A stretch of DNA of 64,000 nt from Paracoccus sp. TOH (GTDB lineage Bacteria > Pseudomonadota > Alphaproteobacteria > Rhodobacterales > Rhodobacteraceae): positions 1 to 64,000 of the forward strand of contig NZ_CP098364.1 in assembly GCF_030388245.1 (NCBI RefSeq), read 5' to 3'. The translations under genes were made by a program, and so were the position numbers. This document shows, piece after piece, positions 8,628 through 17,174 of the stretch. Every line of letters starts with the position of its first letter. Position 1 is the stretch's first letter. The notes under the pieces are model-generated. The model searched no databases. It was not told where the DNA came from and worked only from the letters and a program-made list of their open reading frames with translations.

Positions 8628-8928
8628 GATGCAACAGCTTTCAACCCAACAGAACGACGATCTTCATCTGCTGATGTCCATCGCGGTTCTTACCGGCAAA
8701 CGCGGTGTCGATGCCGATCTGATGCCTATCTTCGAACTGTGGGAGGCGGAGTATCCGCAAGACGCTTTGGGCAAGGTCGGCCGCGGGCTTGCGATGGTGC
8801 ACGACGGTGATCTTCGGGGCGGCTACGAGCTGATCAAGAAGGCGGCGGCGACCTCGACCTCGCGGGTGGATCAGGCGCAGGACGCGTTGAAATCGCTGAC
8901 CGAGGGCCTCGGGGAATATCTGGACTGA
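8620..8928 (+). CDS. Small TPR-like T3SS protein (HrpB1-like)
   Basis: 102 residues, all-helical in appearance, soluble, no signal. The pattern LLMSIAVLTGKRGVDADLMP followed by FELWEAEYPQDALGKVGRGLAMVHDGDLRGGY fits two tetratricopeptide-like helical hairpins, as in HrpB1-type or SctG/chaperone-type proteins found near inner-rod genes. Its place between the rhcC1-like gene and sctI supports a T3SS accessory role such as a chaperone for rod or needle subunits. The ATG at 8620 or the in-frame ATG at 8629 could be the start. No specific family is certain. Confidence 0.55.
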   Translation: MSRMQQLSTQQNDDLHLLMSIAVLTGKRGVDADLMPIFELWEAEYPQDALGKVGRGLAMVHDGDLRGGYELIKKAAATSTSRVDQAQDALKSLTEGLGEYLD

Positions 8929-8974
8929 TCGCCGCGCCGAGATGCGCCGCCGATATCATCGGGAGGAATACTGA

Positions 8975-9331
8975 ATGGTCACTGCAGTCATAGCCGTCGG
9001 CGATGCGGACCCCGCCGCCAAACTTCAGACCGGGAACCTTGACGCAAGGGGGGCAGCGCCGGAAATGAGCAGCATTGCCCAGGCCGCGCTGGCCCACATC
9101 ACCGAGTTGGACAGCGGCTACCGCGCCAGCGCGGCAAAGCTGGAGACGCTGGATTCGAAGAGCTTCGCGTTGAACGGAACCGGTTCTAGCCTTGCGTCCT
9201 CGATCAATCAGGTGAGCGAGACCTTCCGGGTTGCGCTGGATGTACAGACGCAGATCACGCAATTCTCGATGGTATCGTCGTTGTCCCAGACGCTGAGCAC
9301 GCAGTTGAACAGCTTTCTGCGCGGGCAATAG
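8975..9331 (+). CDS. sctI: T3SS inner-rod protein SctI (NolB-like)
   Basis: 118 residues, no signal peptide. Small Ala/Ser-rich helical protein whose C-terminus (TQITQFSMVSSLSQTLSTQL then NSFLRGQ) has the polymerisation-helix character of YscI/PrgJ/HrpB2 rod proteins. It lies directly before sctJ, as nolB does before nolT in rhizobia. It would be an early substrate forming the rod beneath the needle. GGAGG at 8961-8965 gives a good ribosome site. No separate needle protein (SctF) is seen in the window. Confidence 0.7.
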   Translation: MVTAVIAVGDADPAAKLQTGNLDARGAAPEMSSIAQAALAHITELDSGYRASAAKLETLDSKSFALNGTGSSLASSINQVSETFRVALDVQTQITQFSMVSSLSQTLSTQLNSFLRGQ

Positions 9332-9343
9332 GGTCTTCTCCGT

Positions 9344-10123
9344 ATGAAGATCACGCAGCTCATCGCCGTTTTATGTGTCGTCCTGTTTCTGGCGGGGTGC
9401 AAATCCGAACTTTACACGGGCCTGACCGAACGTGAGGCAAACGAGATGGTAGCGGCGCTGATCGGTGCCGGGATTCCGGCCTCGAAATCCGGGTCTGGCG
9501 AAAATCTGAAGGTCATGGTCGATGGCGGCCGTTTTGCCGAGGCGATGAGCGTGCTCGAGGCGCGCGGTCTTCCGGCGCAAACCTATTCCAACTTTGGCGA
9601 GGTGTTTCGCAAAGAGGGGCTTGTCTCCTCTCCGACGGAGGAACGGGCGCGTATGGTCTATGCGCTCAGCGAGGAACTGTCGCGGACCATTACGCTGATC
9701 GACGGGGTTCTGTCGGCGCGGATCCATGTGGTTCTGCCGGAAACGGACATGCTGGGGCGGAATGTAAAGCCGTCCTCGGCCTCGGTCTTTGTCCGCTATT
9801 CGCCTGCGGCGAATGTCCAAGACTATTCCGCGCAGATCAAACTGCTTGTGGCGAACTCAATCGAAGGATTGCTTTACGACAATATCACCGTGGTGATGGT
9901 GCCTGCGGAAGAGACCCGGAACACCACCGAGCCGGTCCGGTTCACCGATGTGTTGGGCATCTGGGTGCATCCCGCCTCGGCCAACAGATTGTGGGCGGTT
10001 CTGGGTGGGATGGCGGCGATGACGATCGCGGCCTTCGGCTTGGCTGTCTGGACCGGCCTGCGTCGCTTGCGCAGGCCCGAGACGCGCCCGGAGGCGAGTG
10101 CGTCGCAAGAGGGTAAGTCATGA
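9344..10123 (+). CDS. sctJ: T3SS inner-membrane ring lipoprotein SctJ
   Basis: 259 residues. Lipobox LAGC with Cys19. The YscJ/FliF domain covers ~20-190: ELYTGLTEREANEMVAALI, the loop YSNFGEVFRKEGLVSSPTEE, and IDGVLSARIHVVLPETD with SSASVFVRY. A single C-terminal transmembrane helix lies at ~215-237, followed by a basic tail. SctJ forms the inner of the two inner-membrane rings (rhizobial NolT/RhcJ). The lipid anchor and single TM separate it from flagellar FliF. It ends in a 4-bp overlap with sctK. Confidence 0.95.
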   Translation: MKITQLIAVLCVVLFLAGCKSELYTGLTEREANEMVAALIGAGIPASKSGSGENLKVMVDGGRFAEAMSVLEARGLPAQTYSNFGEVFRKEGLVSSPTEERARMVYALSEELSRTITLIDGVLSARIHVVLPETDMLGRNVKPSSASVFVRYSPAANVQDYSAQIKLLVANSIEGLLYDNITVVMVPAEETRNTTEPVRFTDVLGIWVHPASANRLWAVLGGMAAMTIAAFGLAVWTGLRRLRRPETRPEASASQEGKS

Positions 10124-10806
10124 GCAAGGCGGCGGAGCGCGACCAGATCTCCCCCGGTGGGGAACGGAAGTCGGCGCAAGAGGTGGCGCGCGCCAGGCTG
10201 CGCGCCCGCGCCAGTGCGGCGCGTGTGACGCTGCGCCGTCCGAGCCTTGATCCGCAGGGGCGGGGCGGGGCACGCAAGGCACGGGATCTGTCGCCGATCG
10301 GCGCGGCGGACCTGCCAGACAGTTCGCTTGCGGTTCAACTGTTGCTGGCGGGCAAGCGGGCCGAACTGGTGCTGGACGCGGCAGCAGCGGCGCTTCTGTC
10401 GCCGCTGCTTGCCGATTTGATCGTCTCGAAGAAGGTCGCCGAATTGCCCCTTCAGCGCGTGGCGCGCGAGTTCGGGCTGAGATACCGCCATCTGGCGATG
10501 ACGCTGGAAGAGATACCGCAGAAGGAACCCTTTGCGGTGGTCAAGGCCGGATTGCGCGGGCTGTGGATCACGATGCTGCCCCCGGCTCTGGGACGCGAAT
10601 GGGAGATAGCGGTTAAGCCGCTGCATCTGCCCACGATAGTCGTTAACCGCAAATCCGTGCCACCGTCGCGCTTTCGCGGCATGTCCCGATGGCTGAAGAG
10701 CCGCCGCCCGAAGCATGTGCTGCCGCTTGCGGTGGAAACCCCGGTCGAGGATCGGGCCGAGGCGGCCTTGCTGAGCGCAATCAGTGAACTCTGTGGTGAC
10801 GCATGA
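10120..10806 (+). CDS. sctK: Putative T3SS sorting-platform protein SctK (NolU position)
   Basis: 228 residues, soluble and basic at the N-terminus. Sequence similarity to SctK proteins is weak by eye, as is normal for this fast-evolving family. The call rests on its place between sctJ and sctL, where nolU stands in rhizobial clusters, and on its size. SctK links the cytoplasmic SctQ pods to the SctD ring. Four-base overlaps with both neighbours show it is part of the coupled operon. Confidence 0.6.
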   Translation: MSKAAERDQISPGGERKSAQEVARARLRARASAARVTLRRPSLDPQGRGGARKARDLSPIGAADLPDSSLAVQLLLAGKRAELVLDAAAAALLSPLLADLIVSKKVAELPLQRVAREFGLRYRHLAMTLEEIPQKEPFAVVKAGLRGLWITMLPPALGREWEIAVKPLHLPTIVVNRKSVPPSRFRGMSRWLKSRRPKHVLPLAVETPVEDRAEAALLSAISELCGDA

Positions 10807-11408
10807 TGGCGCGGACAAGGCAGATTCAGTCCAGCCGTATCCTCCGCAAGAAGGATCTTGCCAAGCTGCGCGATGCCGATCGCATCCTGCGCGAGGCCGA
10901 GAAGGCAAGCGAAACAAGCAGACAGTCCGCGAAGGTGCTGGAGCAGGAAATCCTTGATGCGGCCCATAAACGCGCGCTGCGCGATGCCGCGCGGGCAGCA
11001 AGCAGGGTGATCGCCGATGCGGAAGCGGCGACCTCAAGCCGGATGCAGAATATGGAGACCGAACTGGCACAGCTTGTCAGCCAGACGGTGAGGGCAATCC
11101 TTGGCAGCTATGCGGCGGAAGATGCGACCTATCGCGCCGCGCTGAATGTGCTGTCGCAACTGCGCGAGCATCGGCAGGGACGCGTCTTTGCGGCGCCGGA
11201 TGTCGTCGATCTGATGCGCCGCGCTGTCACCGATCTTGGCATGGACGGGGCCGAGGTCACGCAGGTGCTGACCGATTCGGGGCTCGCGTCCGGTCAGGCC
11301 TTTCTGGTCAGCGACCGGGGCAGCGCCGAGATCGGGTTGTCGGCCCTGACGGATTCGGCGCTGCGGATCTGGGAGGGGCCCGGAGCAGTAAAGGACCGAC
11401 CCGAGTGA
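10803..11408 (+). CDS. sctL: T3SS ATPase stator SctL (NolV-like)
   Basis: 201 residues. The N-terminal half is an Ala/Glu/Arg-rich coiled coil (~15-95) with the HrpE/YscL/FliH pattern. The C-terminal half has VSQTVRAILGSYAAEDATYR, VFAAPDVVDLMRRAV and a final GSAEIGLSALTDSALRI, close to the usual end of SctL. It binds the SctN N-terminus and regulates ATPase assembly at the sorting platform. Overlaps sctK and sctN by 4 bp each. Confidence 0.85.
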   Translation: MMARTRQIQSSRILRKKDLAKLRDADRILREAEKASETSRQSAKVLEQEILDAAHKRALRDAARAASRVIADAEAATSSRMQNMETELAQLVSQTVRAILGSYAAEDATYRAALNVLSQLREHRQGRVFAAPDVVDLMRRAVTDLGMDGAEVTQVLTDSGLASGQAFLVSDRGSAEIGLSALTDSALRIWEGPGAVKDRPE

Positions 11409-12727
11409 GTGACGCTGATCCCATGATCGAACGCCTGCGCTCGCGCGCAAGGATGATCGAGCCGGTCGAGTTGCGGGGCCGGGTCACACGGATCGTCGGC
11501 TGCGTCCTGCATGCTCAGGTTCCCGATGGCCGTGTCGGCGAGGAGTGCATCCTGCGCGATCCCGTAAGCCAGATCGAGCTGCGCGCCGAGATCATCGGCT
11601 TTGACGGCTCCGAGACCATTCTCGCGCCGGCGGGCGACATGCGCGGCCTGTCGGCGCGAACCGAGGTGATCCCGACCGGCACCGAGGCGCTTGGGCCGGC
11701 GGGGGTGGCGCTTCTGGGGCGGGTTGTCGATGCCTTTGGCCGGCCGCTGGACGGTCTGGACCGGGTCGAGGCAAATGTGCCGATCAATGCCGACCCGCCC
11801 TCGCCTCTGGACCGTCCGTTGATCGACACGCCCTTGGAGACGGGTCTGCGGGTGCTGGACGGTTTGCTGACGCTTGGAGAGGGACAGCGGATCGGCATCT
11901 TCGGCGCGGCTGGCGTCGGCAAATCGACGCTTCTGTCGCAAATCATCCGGGGCGCCAAAGCCGATGCGATCGTTCTTGGTCTGGTCGGGGAACGTGGCCG
12001 GGAAGTGGCCGAGTTCCTCGAGCGCGATCTTGGCAAGGAGGGGCGGCAACGTGCGGCGGTGGTCGTGGCGACCTCGGATCGCCCGGCAAGCGAGCGGCTG
12101 CGTGCGGTGATGACCGCTACCACCTGCGCCGAGGAATTGCGCCGTCAGGGAAAGCGGGTCTTGCTACTGGTCGACAGCGTGACGCGCGTGGCCCGCGCGC
12201 TTCGCGAGATCGGGCTTGCCGCAGGAGAGCCCCCGGTCCGGCGCGGCTTCCCGTCCTCGGTCTTCGCGGCATTGCCGCGGCTGGTCGAGCGGCCCGGCAG
12301 GACCGGAACCGGGGTTATCACGGCGATCTATACCGTGCTGGTCGAAGGCGATGACGACAATGCCGACCCGGTCGCGGATGAGATGCGCAGCCTGCTTGAC
12401 GGCCATATCGTGCTGTCGCGCAGGCTGGCCGGTCAGGGGCATTACCCGGCCATCGACGTTCTGCGCAGCAAAAGCCGGGTGATGGAATCGGTCGCGGGCA
12501 AGGCGCAAATCCAGAACATGCGGGTTCTGACCGAGCGTCTTTCGAAGCTGGAAGAGATCGAGATCCTCGTACAGGTCGGCGAATACAAATCGGGTAGCGA
12601 TCCGGTCGCCGATGCGGCGCTGGCGACCCGCGCGGCGATGAACGACTTCCTGCGGCAGGCCACGGATGAGTTCAGCGAGATGCCCCGGACGCTCTCGGCG
12701 CTGGATGACGTGGCGAGGATGGGCTGA
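11405..12727 (+). CDS. sctN: T3SS ATPase SctN
   Basis: 440 residues, the normal length. F1-like fold: N-terminal beta barrel (~10-80), nucleotide domain with Walker A GAAGVGKST at residues 167-175, Glu switch in GERGREVAEF, Walker B LLLVDSVTRVARALREIGLA, and the family signature PPVRRGFPSSVFAALPRLVE. The C-terminal part contains DGHIVLSRRLAGQGHYPAID. It detaches chaperones and unfolds substrates at the gate. All catalytic motifs look intact. It starts inside the sctL stop and is followed 1 base later by sctO. Confidence 0.97.
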   Translation: MSDADPMIERLRSRARMIEPVELRGRVTRIVGCVLHAQVPDGRVGEECILRDPVSQIELRAEIIGFDGSETILAPAGDMRGLSARTEVIPTGTEALGPAGVALLGRVVDAFGRPLDGLDRVEANVPINADPPSPLDRPLIDTPLETGLRVLDGLLTLGEGQRIGIFGAAGVGKSTLLSQIIRGAKADAIVLGLVGERGREVAEFLERDLGKEGRQRAAVVVATSDRPASERLRAVMTATTCAEELRRQGKRVLLLVDSVTRVARALREIGLAAGEPPVRRGFPSSVFAALPRLVERPGRTGTGVITAIYTVLVEGDDDNADPVADEMRSLLDGHIVLSRRLAGQGHYPAIDVLRSKSRVMESVAGKAQIQNMRVLTERLSKLEEIEILVQVGEYKSGSDPVADAALATRAAMNDFLRQATDEFSEMPRTLSALDDVARMG

Positions 12728-12728
12728 A

Positions 12729-13223
12729 ATGCAGGGGCCGCGTATGCAGATGAGGAAATTGCTTGAACTGTCCTCGGTTCGCGAACAGCTGGCGCAGCAG
12801 CGGGTTGCTGCGGCCAGGACCCTGTTCCGCAAACGCGCCACCGAGGTTGCCCGACTGCGGGCCGAGGCCGATGCCTTGGCGCAAGCGCATCGCGACAACC
12901 GGATCGCTATGCGCAAGCCGTTAATCAGCAAGCCCCAGCTTCGCGGGGCGATCGACGCCATCGTCGCCACATTCGACGCCGACCGGCAGCGCGAGGAAGC
13001 GGCCGAGCGCGAGGTGATGGCCGCGCAAAAGAAGGTCGCCGAGGCCAAGACCGCGCTGGACCACGAGACCGCCGCGCTGGCCTCGGTTTACCGGCAGAAG
13101 CAGAAGCGGCAGGAACTGTGCGATGTGCTGGATGACGAGCACCGGCGCCGTCTTGCCCGTGCCGAAGAGGCCGAACAGGGAGAGCGGCAAACGATTCTCG
13201 CGCGCCGCAGGACGGCGCCATGA
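12729..13223 (+). CDS. sctO: T3SS stalk protein SctO
   Basis: 164 residues from the ATG at 12729, directly after the sctN stop; further upstream the frame overlaps sctN without a site. Almost entirely charged coiled coil (RKLLELSSVREQLAQQRVAA... then AAEREVMAAQKKVAEAKTAL), as in YscO/FliJ/RhcZ. It acts as the central stalk of the SctN hexamer, contacting SctV. Position between sctN and sctQ is diagnostic, since sequence is poorly conserved in this family. It ends in a 4-bp overlap with sctQ. Confidence 0.8.
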   Translation: MQGPRMQMRKLLELSSVREQLAQQRVAAARTLFRKRATEVARLRAEADALAQAHRDNRIAMRKPLISKPQLRGAIDAIVATFDADRQREEAAEREVMAAQKKVAEAKTALDHETAALASVYRQKQKRQELCDVLDDEHRRRLARAEEAEQGERQTILARRRTAP

Positions 13224-14410
13224 CGAAGGATATCCGACTGCCCGCCAGACGCGGCACGGGCGCAGGCAAAGTGGCTGCGGCCCGGATCGAGGGCATCCAG
13301 AAGGTCTTCGTCGAGGCGCCGCAGCCCGCCACGCTGTTCATGCGCAGGCTGGACCGGGATCAGGCCGCGATCCAGAACCTGCTGTGCCGGCGCCGCTATT
13401 CCATCCGCTTCCGCATCGGCGAGACCAGCATCCATGTCGCGATCCGGCGCAGTCAGGCGGCCTGTTCCGCCTATGGCTGGATCGAGGCCGAGCTGAGCGG
13501 TCATTCCTTCCGCTTCGGCCTGCCCTGGACCGCCACGCGGCGCATCACCGGCGTTGCCGCCGAGGCCGCGACACCGGAAGACGCGGCGCTGCTGCTGGAA
13601 GACGGGCTGACAACGGTTCTCGATGAACTGGAACGCCTGTCGAGCCACACGATCACTTTCTGCCGCCTGCTTCCCGCACGCGAGTCGAAGCCCGAAACCC
13701 GTGTCGATATCTGGTTCGGCATCGAATATTCGAACCGCGCCGAGAAGGCATCGCAGCGCGTCCAGATCCCTGTCGAGCTGTCGCCCGAGGCCGCCGGAAC
13801 CCTGGCTGAGATCCTTGGCCAGTGGCAGCGCCCCCAGCAGGACGACGGCGTGCTGTCTCTGCGCGCTGGGATCGAGATGGGCGCGACGCCCCTGACCCTT
13901 GCCGAACTTGCCAGCCTCGATCCTGGGGATGCGGTGATCATCGACGCGGCGGACAGTGCTGCGCGGATCGTGGTCGAGAACCAGTTGTTTGCAGCGGTCA
14001 CACCATCCGGCAGCCCGGATCAGTGGAAGATGACCTCTGCCCTCCAGCCACTGCCGCCCGCCCGCAGCCTTCCTTCCACCCCTCACGAGACCGAGAAAGT
14101 CATGCCCGATCAAGATACGCCCGACGACAACGCCCCCACGGCTCAAGGCGAGCGCAGCGAGGACCGAAGCTCGATCGGGGCGCTTGACGATCTTGAGCTG
14201 TCGCTGTCGGTCCGCTTTGGCGAAACCCTGGTGACGCTGCAGGATCTGCGCAATGCCGGGCCGGGCACGATCTTCACGCTGGACCGCCCCGATGGCACCT
14301 TGGTTGAGATGATGGTGAACGGCAAGGTCATCGGCACCGGTGATCTGATCTCGGTCGCGGGTCAGCGCGCGGTCGAGATCAGATCGCTCTTCCGCGAGAA
14401 CGGCTCCTGA
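13220..14410 (+). CDS. sctQ: T3SS C-ring / sorting-platform protein SctQ
   Basis: 396 residues. The C-terminal ~75 residues form a SpoA (surface presentation of antigens) domain: LDDLELSLSVRFGETLVTLQ, GTIFTLDRPDGTLVEMMVNG and GDLISVAGQRAVEI. The N-terminal ~290 residues fit the divergent SctQ N and SpoA1 regions. An acidic linker at ~295-318 separates the two. An in-frame ATG at 14102 (residue 295) would give a 102-residue SctQ-C, as known in several systems from internal initiation; the site before it is weak. Overlaps sctO by 4 bp and sctR by 1 bp (TGATG). Confidence 0.88.
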   Translation: MTKDIRLPARRGTGAGKVAAARIEGIQKVFVEAPQPATLFMRRLDRDQAAIQNLLCRRRYSIRFRIGETSIHVAIRRSQAACSAYGWIEAELSGHSFRFGLPWTATRRITGVAAEAATPEDAALLLEDGLTTVLDELERLSSHTITFCRLLPARESKPETRVDIWFGIEYSNRAEKASQRVQIPVELSPEAAGTLAEILGQWQRPQQDDGVLSLRAGIEMGATPLTLAELASLDPGDAVIIDAADSAARIVVENQLFAAVTPSGSPDQWKMTSALQPLPPARSLPSTPHETEKVMPDQDTPDDNAPTAQGERSEDRSSIGALDDLELSLSVRFGETLVTLQDLRNAGPGTIFTLDRPDGTLVEMMVNGKVIGTGDLISVAGQRAVEIRSLFRENGS

Positions 14411-15054
14411 TGGACAGCCCGTTTCCCCTTCTGTTGATCGCGGCGGGCTTTACGGTCATCCCTTTCCTGATCGTCAGCCTGACGGCATTCGTAAAGATCG
14501 CGGTCGTCCTGTTTCTGGTGCGCAACGCATTGGGCACGATGCAGACGCCGCCGAATATCGTGCTTTACGGGGTTACGGTGGTGCTGACCGGCTATGTCAT
14601 GTCGCCGGTCTTTGCGACCTCGCTGAATGCCGTGACTGCGGGCGGCACGTTGACGCAGATGCCCGCGCCCGCCGAATGGCCCGATATCTTCTCGCGCGGG
14701 ATCGAGCCGGTGCGCGACTTTCTGATGAGCTTCACCACGCCGCAGGACCGTGAATTCTTCCTTGCCGCAGCGCAGGAGATGCATTCCGAAAATGCCGTGA
14801 TGCCGCAGGAAACCGATATCTTCATCCTCGCGCCCGCCTTCGTGACGGCCGAGCTGACCAAGGCGTTCCAGATCGGGGTGCTGCTGTATCTGCCGTTCAT
14901 TGTCGTCGATCTGGTGGTCACCAACGTGCTGACCGCGCTTGGCATGATGATGGTGTCACCGACGGTCATCTCGCTGCCGTTCAAGCTGTTGCTGTTCGTC
15001 GCTGCCGACGGCTGGTCGCGGCTGACCCATGGGCTGGTGATGAGTTATGTGTGA
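14410..15054 (+). CDS. sctR: T3SS export apparatus protein SctR
   Basis: 214 residues, full length. FliP/YscR family: TM helices at both ends and the conserved LTAFVKIAVVLFLVRNALGT, a periplasmic loop, and ETDIFILAPAFVTAELTKAF followed by GVLLYLPFIVVDLVV and MMMVSPTVISLPFKLLLFV. Five copies form the core of the export gate helix with SctS and SctT. It is one of the most conserved T3SS proteins, and all its hallmark segments are present. Confidence 0.97.
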   Translation: MDSPFPLLLIAAGFTVIPFLIVSLTAFVKIAVVLFLVRNALGTMQTPPNIVLYGVTVVLTGYVMSPVFATSLNAVTAGGTLTQMPAPAEWPDIFSRGIEPVRDFLMSFTTPQDREFFLAAAQEMHSENAVMPQETDIFILAPAFVTAELTKAFQIGVLLYLPFIVVDLVVTNVLTALGMMMVSPTVISLPFKLLLFVAADGWSRLTHGLVMSYV

Positions 15055-15060
15055 GGCGGC

Positions 15061-15315
15061 ATGCAGCTTTATGAATCCCTGACCCATGCACTGATCCTGG
15101 TCTTCCAGCTATCGATGCCAGCGATTGCGGTGGCGACGGTGATCGGTCTGGTCGTGGGGCTGATTCAGGCGCTGACGCAGATTCAGGACCAGACCCTGCC
15201 GCAAGCGATCAAGCTGTTCGCGGTCGGGGCGGTGATCGTGCTAACCGGCGGGGCACTGTCGGCGAAGCTGGTGGCCTTCACCGTCGATATCTTCTCACGG
15301 ATCTCGCAGGGATGA
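15061..15315 (+). CDS. sctS: T3SS export apparatus protein SctS
   Basis: 84 residues, two transmembrane helices, FliQ/YscS family. Typical signatures: ATVIGLVVGLIQALTQIQDQ then TLPQAIKLFAV. Four copies join SctR and SctT in the export gate. It lies 6 bp after sctR and overlaps sctT by 4 bp. Confidence 0.97.
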   Translation: MQLYESLTHALILVFQLSMPAIAVATVIGLVVGLIQALTQIQDQTLPQAIKLFAVGAVIVLTGGALSAKLVAFTVDIFSRISQG

Positions 15316-16148
15316 ACCGCCTGCAGGACTTGTTCGCAGGTGGTGATTACGGTGTCATCCTTGCGGACATGATGGCGCTCTTCGTGATCATCGGCGGGCG
15401 GGCACTGGGTTTCGTGATGATCCACCCGATCTTTGGCCGCTTCGGGATCAACTTCGGACTGCTGCGCGGCTCGGTCATGGTGGCGATGACGCTGCCGCTG
15501 CTGCCGACGGGTGCCGTGATGGCGGCCGCCGATCCAAGCCTGCTGGAACCCGGCAACATGCCGTTCCATATGCTGCGCGAGGTGATCATCGGCGTCATTC
15601 TGGGGCTCATCACCGGCATCCCGTTCTGGGCGGCCATCGCTGCGGGCGAAATCCTTGATACGCAACGGGGTGCCTCCTCGGCCACCGATACCGACCCGAC
15701 CGGCGGGCAGGTCGCGATCAGCGGCAACTTCTTCTTTCTGGTCGCAGTGCTGCTTCTGACCGCCGAGGGTATCCTGATCCCCGCCGTCTTCGGTCCGCTC
15801 CTCAGCAGCTATCAGCTTTTCCCGCTGTTCGGTGCGCTGGCATGGCCCGATCCGGGGCAGGGCCACCTGTTGCTGGCGCTGCTGGACGATCTGCTGCGGG
15901 CGGGACTGGTCCTCGCCATGCCGATCCTGATCCCGCTGCTGCTGACCGAGATCGTCATCGCCATCTCGACCAGATACATGCCGCAGATCAACCCAACCTT
16001 CCTGTCGATGTCGGCCAAGCAGGTCGTCTATCTGCTGATGCTTGTCTTCTTCATGCCGCTTCTGGGACGATACATGCTTGCGCTGGTCGGCCATGACAGC
16101 TTTGGCGCCGACGCGCTGGCAAAGTTTCTCAGCGGCGCGATCAGATGA
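15312..16148 (+). CDS. sctT: T3SS export apparatus protein SctT
   Basis: 278 residues with about six hydrophobic segments, FliR/YscT family: ALGFVMIHPIFGRFGINFGL, GEILDTQRGASSATDTDPT, and VIAISTRYMPQINPTFLSMS followed by AKQVVYLLMLVFFMPLL. One copy caps the SctR5-S4 helix. Length and motifs are normal. Overlaps both neighbours by 4 bp. Confidence 0.96.
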   Translation: MNRLQDLFAGGDYGVILADMMALFVIIGGRALGFVMIHPIFGRFGINFGLLRGSVMVAMTLPLLPTGAVMAAADPSLLEPGNMPFHMLREVIIGVILGLITGIPFWAAIAAGEILDTQRGASSATDTDPTGGQVAISGNFFFLVAVLLLTAEGILIPAVFGPLLSSYQLFPLFGALAWPDPGQGHLLLALLDDLLRAGLVLAMPILIPLLLTEIVIAISTRYMPQINPTFLSMSAKQVVYLLMLVFFMPLLGRYMLALVGHDSFGADALAKFLSGAIR

Positions 16149-17167
16149 GTGGTGGGGGTTCCGAACAGAAGTCACTACCAGCTTCGGCCCGCAAGCTTAG
16201 GAAGGCGCGCGAAAAGGGGCAGGTCGTCACCTCACGCGATTCCGTCGCCTCCCTGGTGACGCTGGCGGTGCTGGTCTATCTGTTCGCGCGCCGCCATCAC
16301 CTGTCCGATCTGCTGTACAGCCTCTTCACTTATACGCCGCCGCCCGAATTGATGTTCAGCGCGGCATTATCCGATCTGATGGATCTTGCCTTCAGAGTGA
16401 TCATCCAGATCTGCCTGCCGCTGATGATCCTGGTCGTCACCCTGAGCATCCTTGTCGGCATGCTGATCGCTGGCGGCCCACTCTTCACGACCGAGCCGCT
16501 GAAGCCCGACTTCAACAAGATCAACCCGGCGACAGGCTTCTTCAAGATCTTCAGCAAGAGGTCGTTCCTGACCTTCCTGATGCACGTGATCCGGGTCAGC
16601 GTGATCTTCACCACGCTGGCGCTGATCCTCGCCTATTCTGCTGCGGCGCTGTTCACCGCGCCCTATTGCGGACTGGCCTGCACGCAAGAGGCCGCCATCG
16701 CGATCACCGTTCCCCTGCTTGGCGCGCTTGTGGCGATCCTGCTTCTTGCTGCGCTCTTCGACTATCTCGTCCAGCGCTCATCCTTCCTGCACGAGCAGAA
16801 GATGACCATGACCGAGTTCAAGCGCGAGCTGAAGGATCAACACGGCGATCCGCAGTTGCGCAGCCGCATCAAGGGCGATCGTCGCGACATGCTGGAGCGC
16901 CCGACGGGATGGGGCCAGGCCACGAGCATCATCTATGCCGCGCCCCACATCGCCGTCGCCCTACGCTATGTTCCCGACGAGACGCCGGCGCCGCTGGTCG
17001 TCGGCCGCGCTCGCGGCGCGGAGGCCATCGCGCGCGCCCTTCGCAACAGCAAAGCCCCGCGCTCCGAGGACGCACATGCCGCCGCGAAGATCGCTGCAAT
17101 CCCGGTCGGTCAATATGTGACCGATGAAGAGCAGATAATGGCGATCGTGCGATATCTGGCAACCTAG
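16145..17167 (+). CDS. sctU: T3SS export switch protein SctU lacking the NPTH cleavage motif
   Basis: 340 residues. The membrane half (~25-215, four helices, with GPLFTTEPLKPDFNKINPAT) and the cytoplasmic start (HEQKMTMTEFKRELKDQHGD then RSRIKGDRRDMLE) are typical FlhB/YscU. Where the family has N-P-T-H followed by IAVALRY, this protein has A265-A266-P267-H268 (16937-16948), so the self-cleaving Asn and its Thr partner are both absent while IAVALRY is kept. The tail is recognisable (RARGAEAIARAL, IPVGQYVTDEEQ). The reading frame is intact. In characterised systems loss of this Asn blocks self-cleavage and the switch in substrate type. The TAG stop is part of a CTAG at which an IS-derived segment begins. 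Confidence 0.93.
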   Translation: MSGGGSEQKSLPASARKLRKAREKGQVVTSRDSVASLVTLAVLVYLFARRHHLSDLLYSLFTYTPPPELMFSAALSDLMDLAFRVIIQICLPLMILVVTLSILVGMLIAGGPLFTTEPLKPDFNKINPATGFFKIFSKRSFLTFLMHVIRVSVIFTTLALILAYSAAALFTAPYCGLACTQEAAIAITVPLLGALVAILLLAALFDYLVQRSSFLHEQKMTMTEFKRELKDQHGDPQLRSRIKGDRRDMLERPTGWGQATSIIYAAPHIAVALRYVPDETPAPLVVGRARGAEAIARALRNSKAPRSEDAHAAAKIAAIPVGQYVTDEEQIMAIVRYLAT

Positions 17168-17174
17168 GGTCAGG

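Noticed and set aside
1..17167. Flagellar export genes instead of a T3SS
   Set aside because: A secretin, a lipoprotein-type SctJ, a secretin N-domain protein and one SctQ are present, and no flagellin, hook, rod or motor genes are seen.
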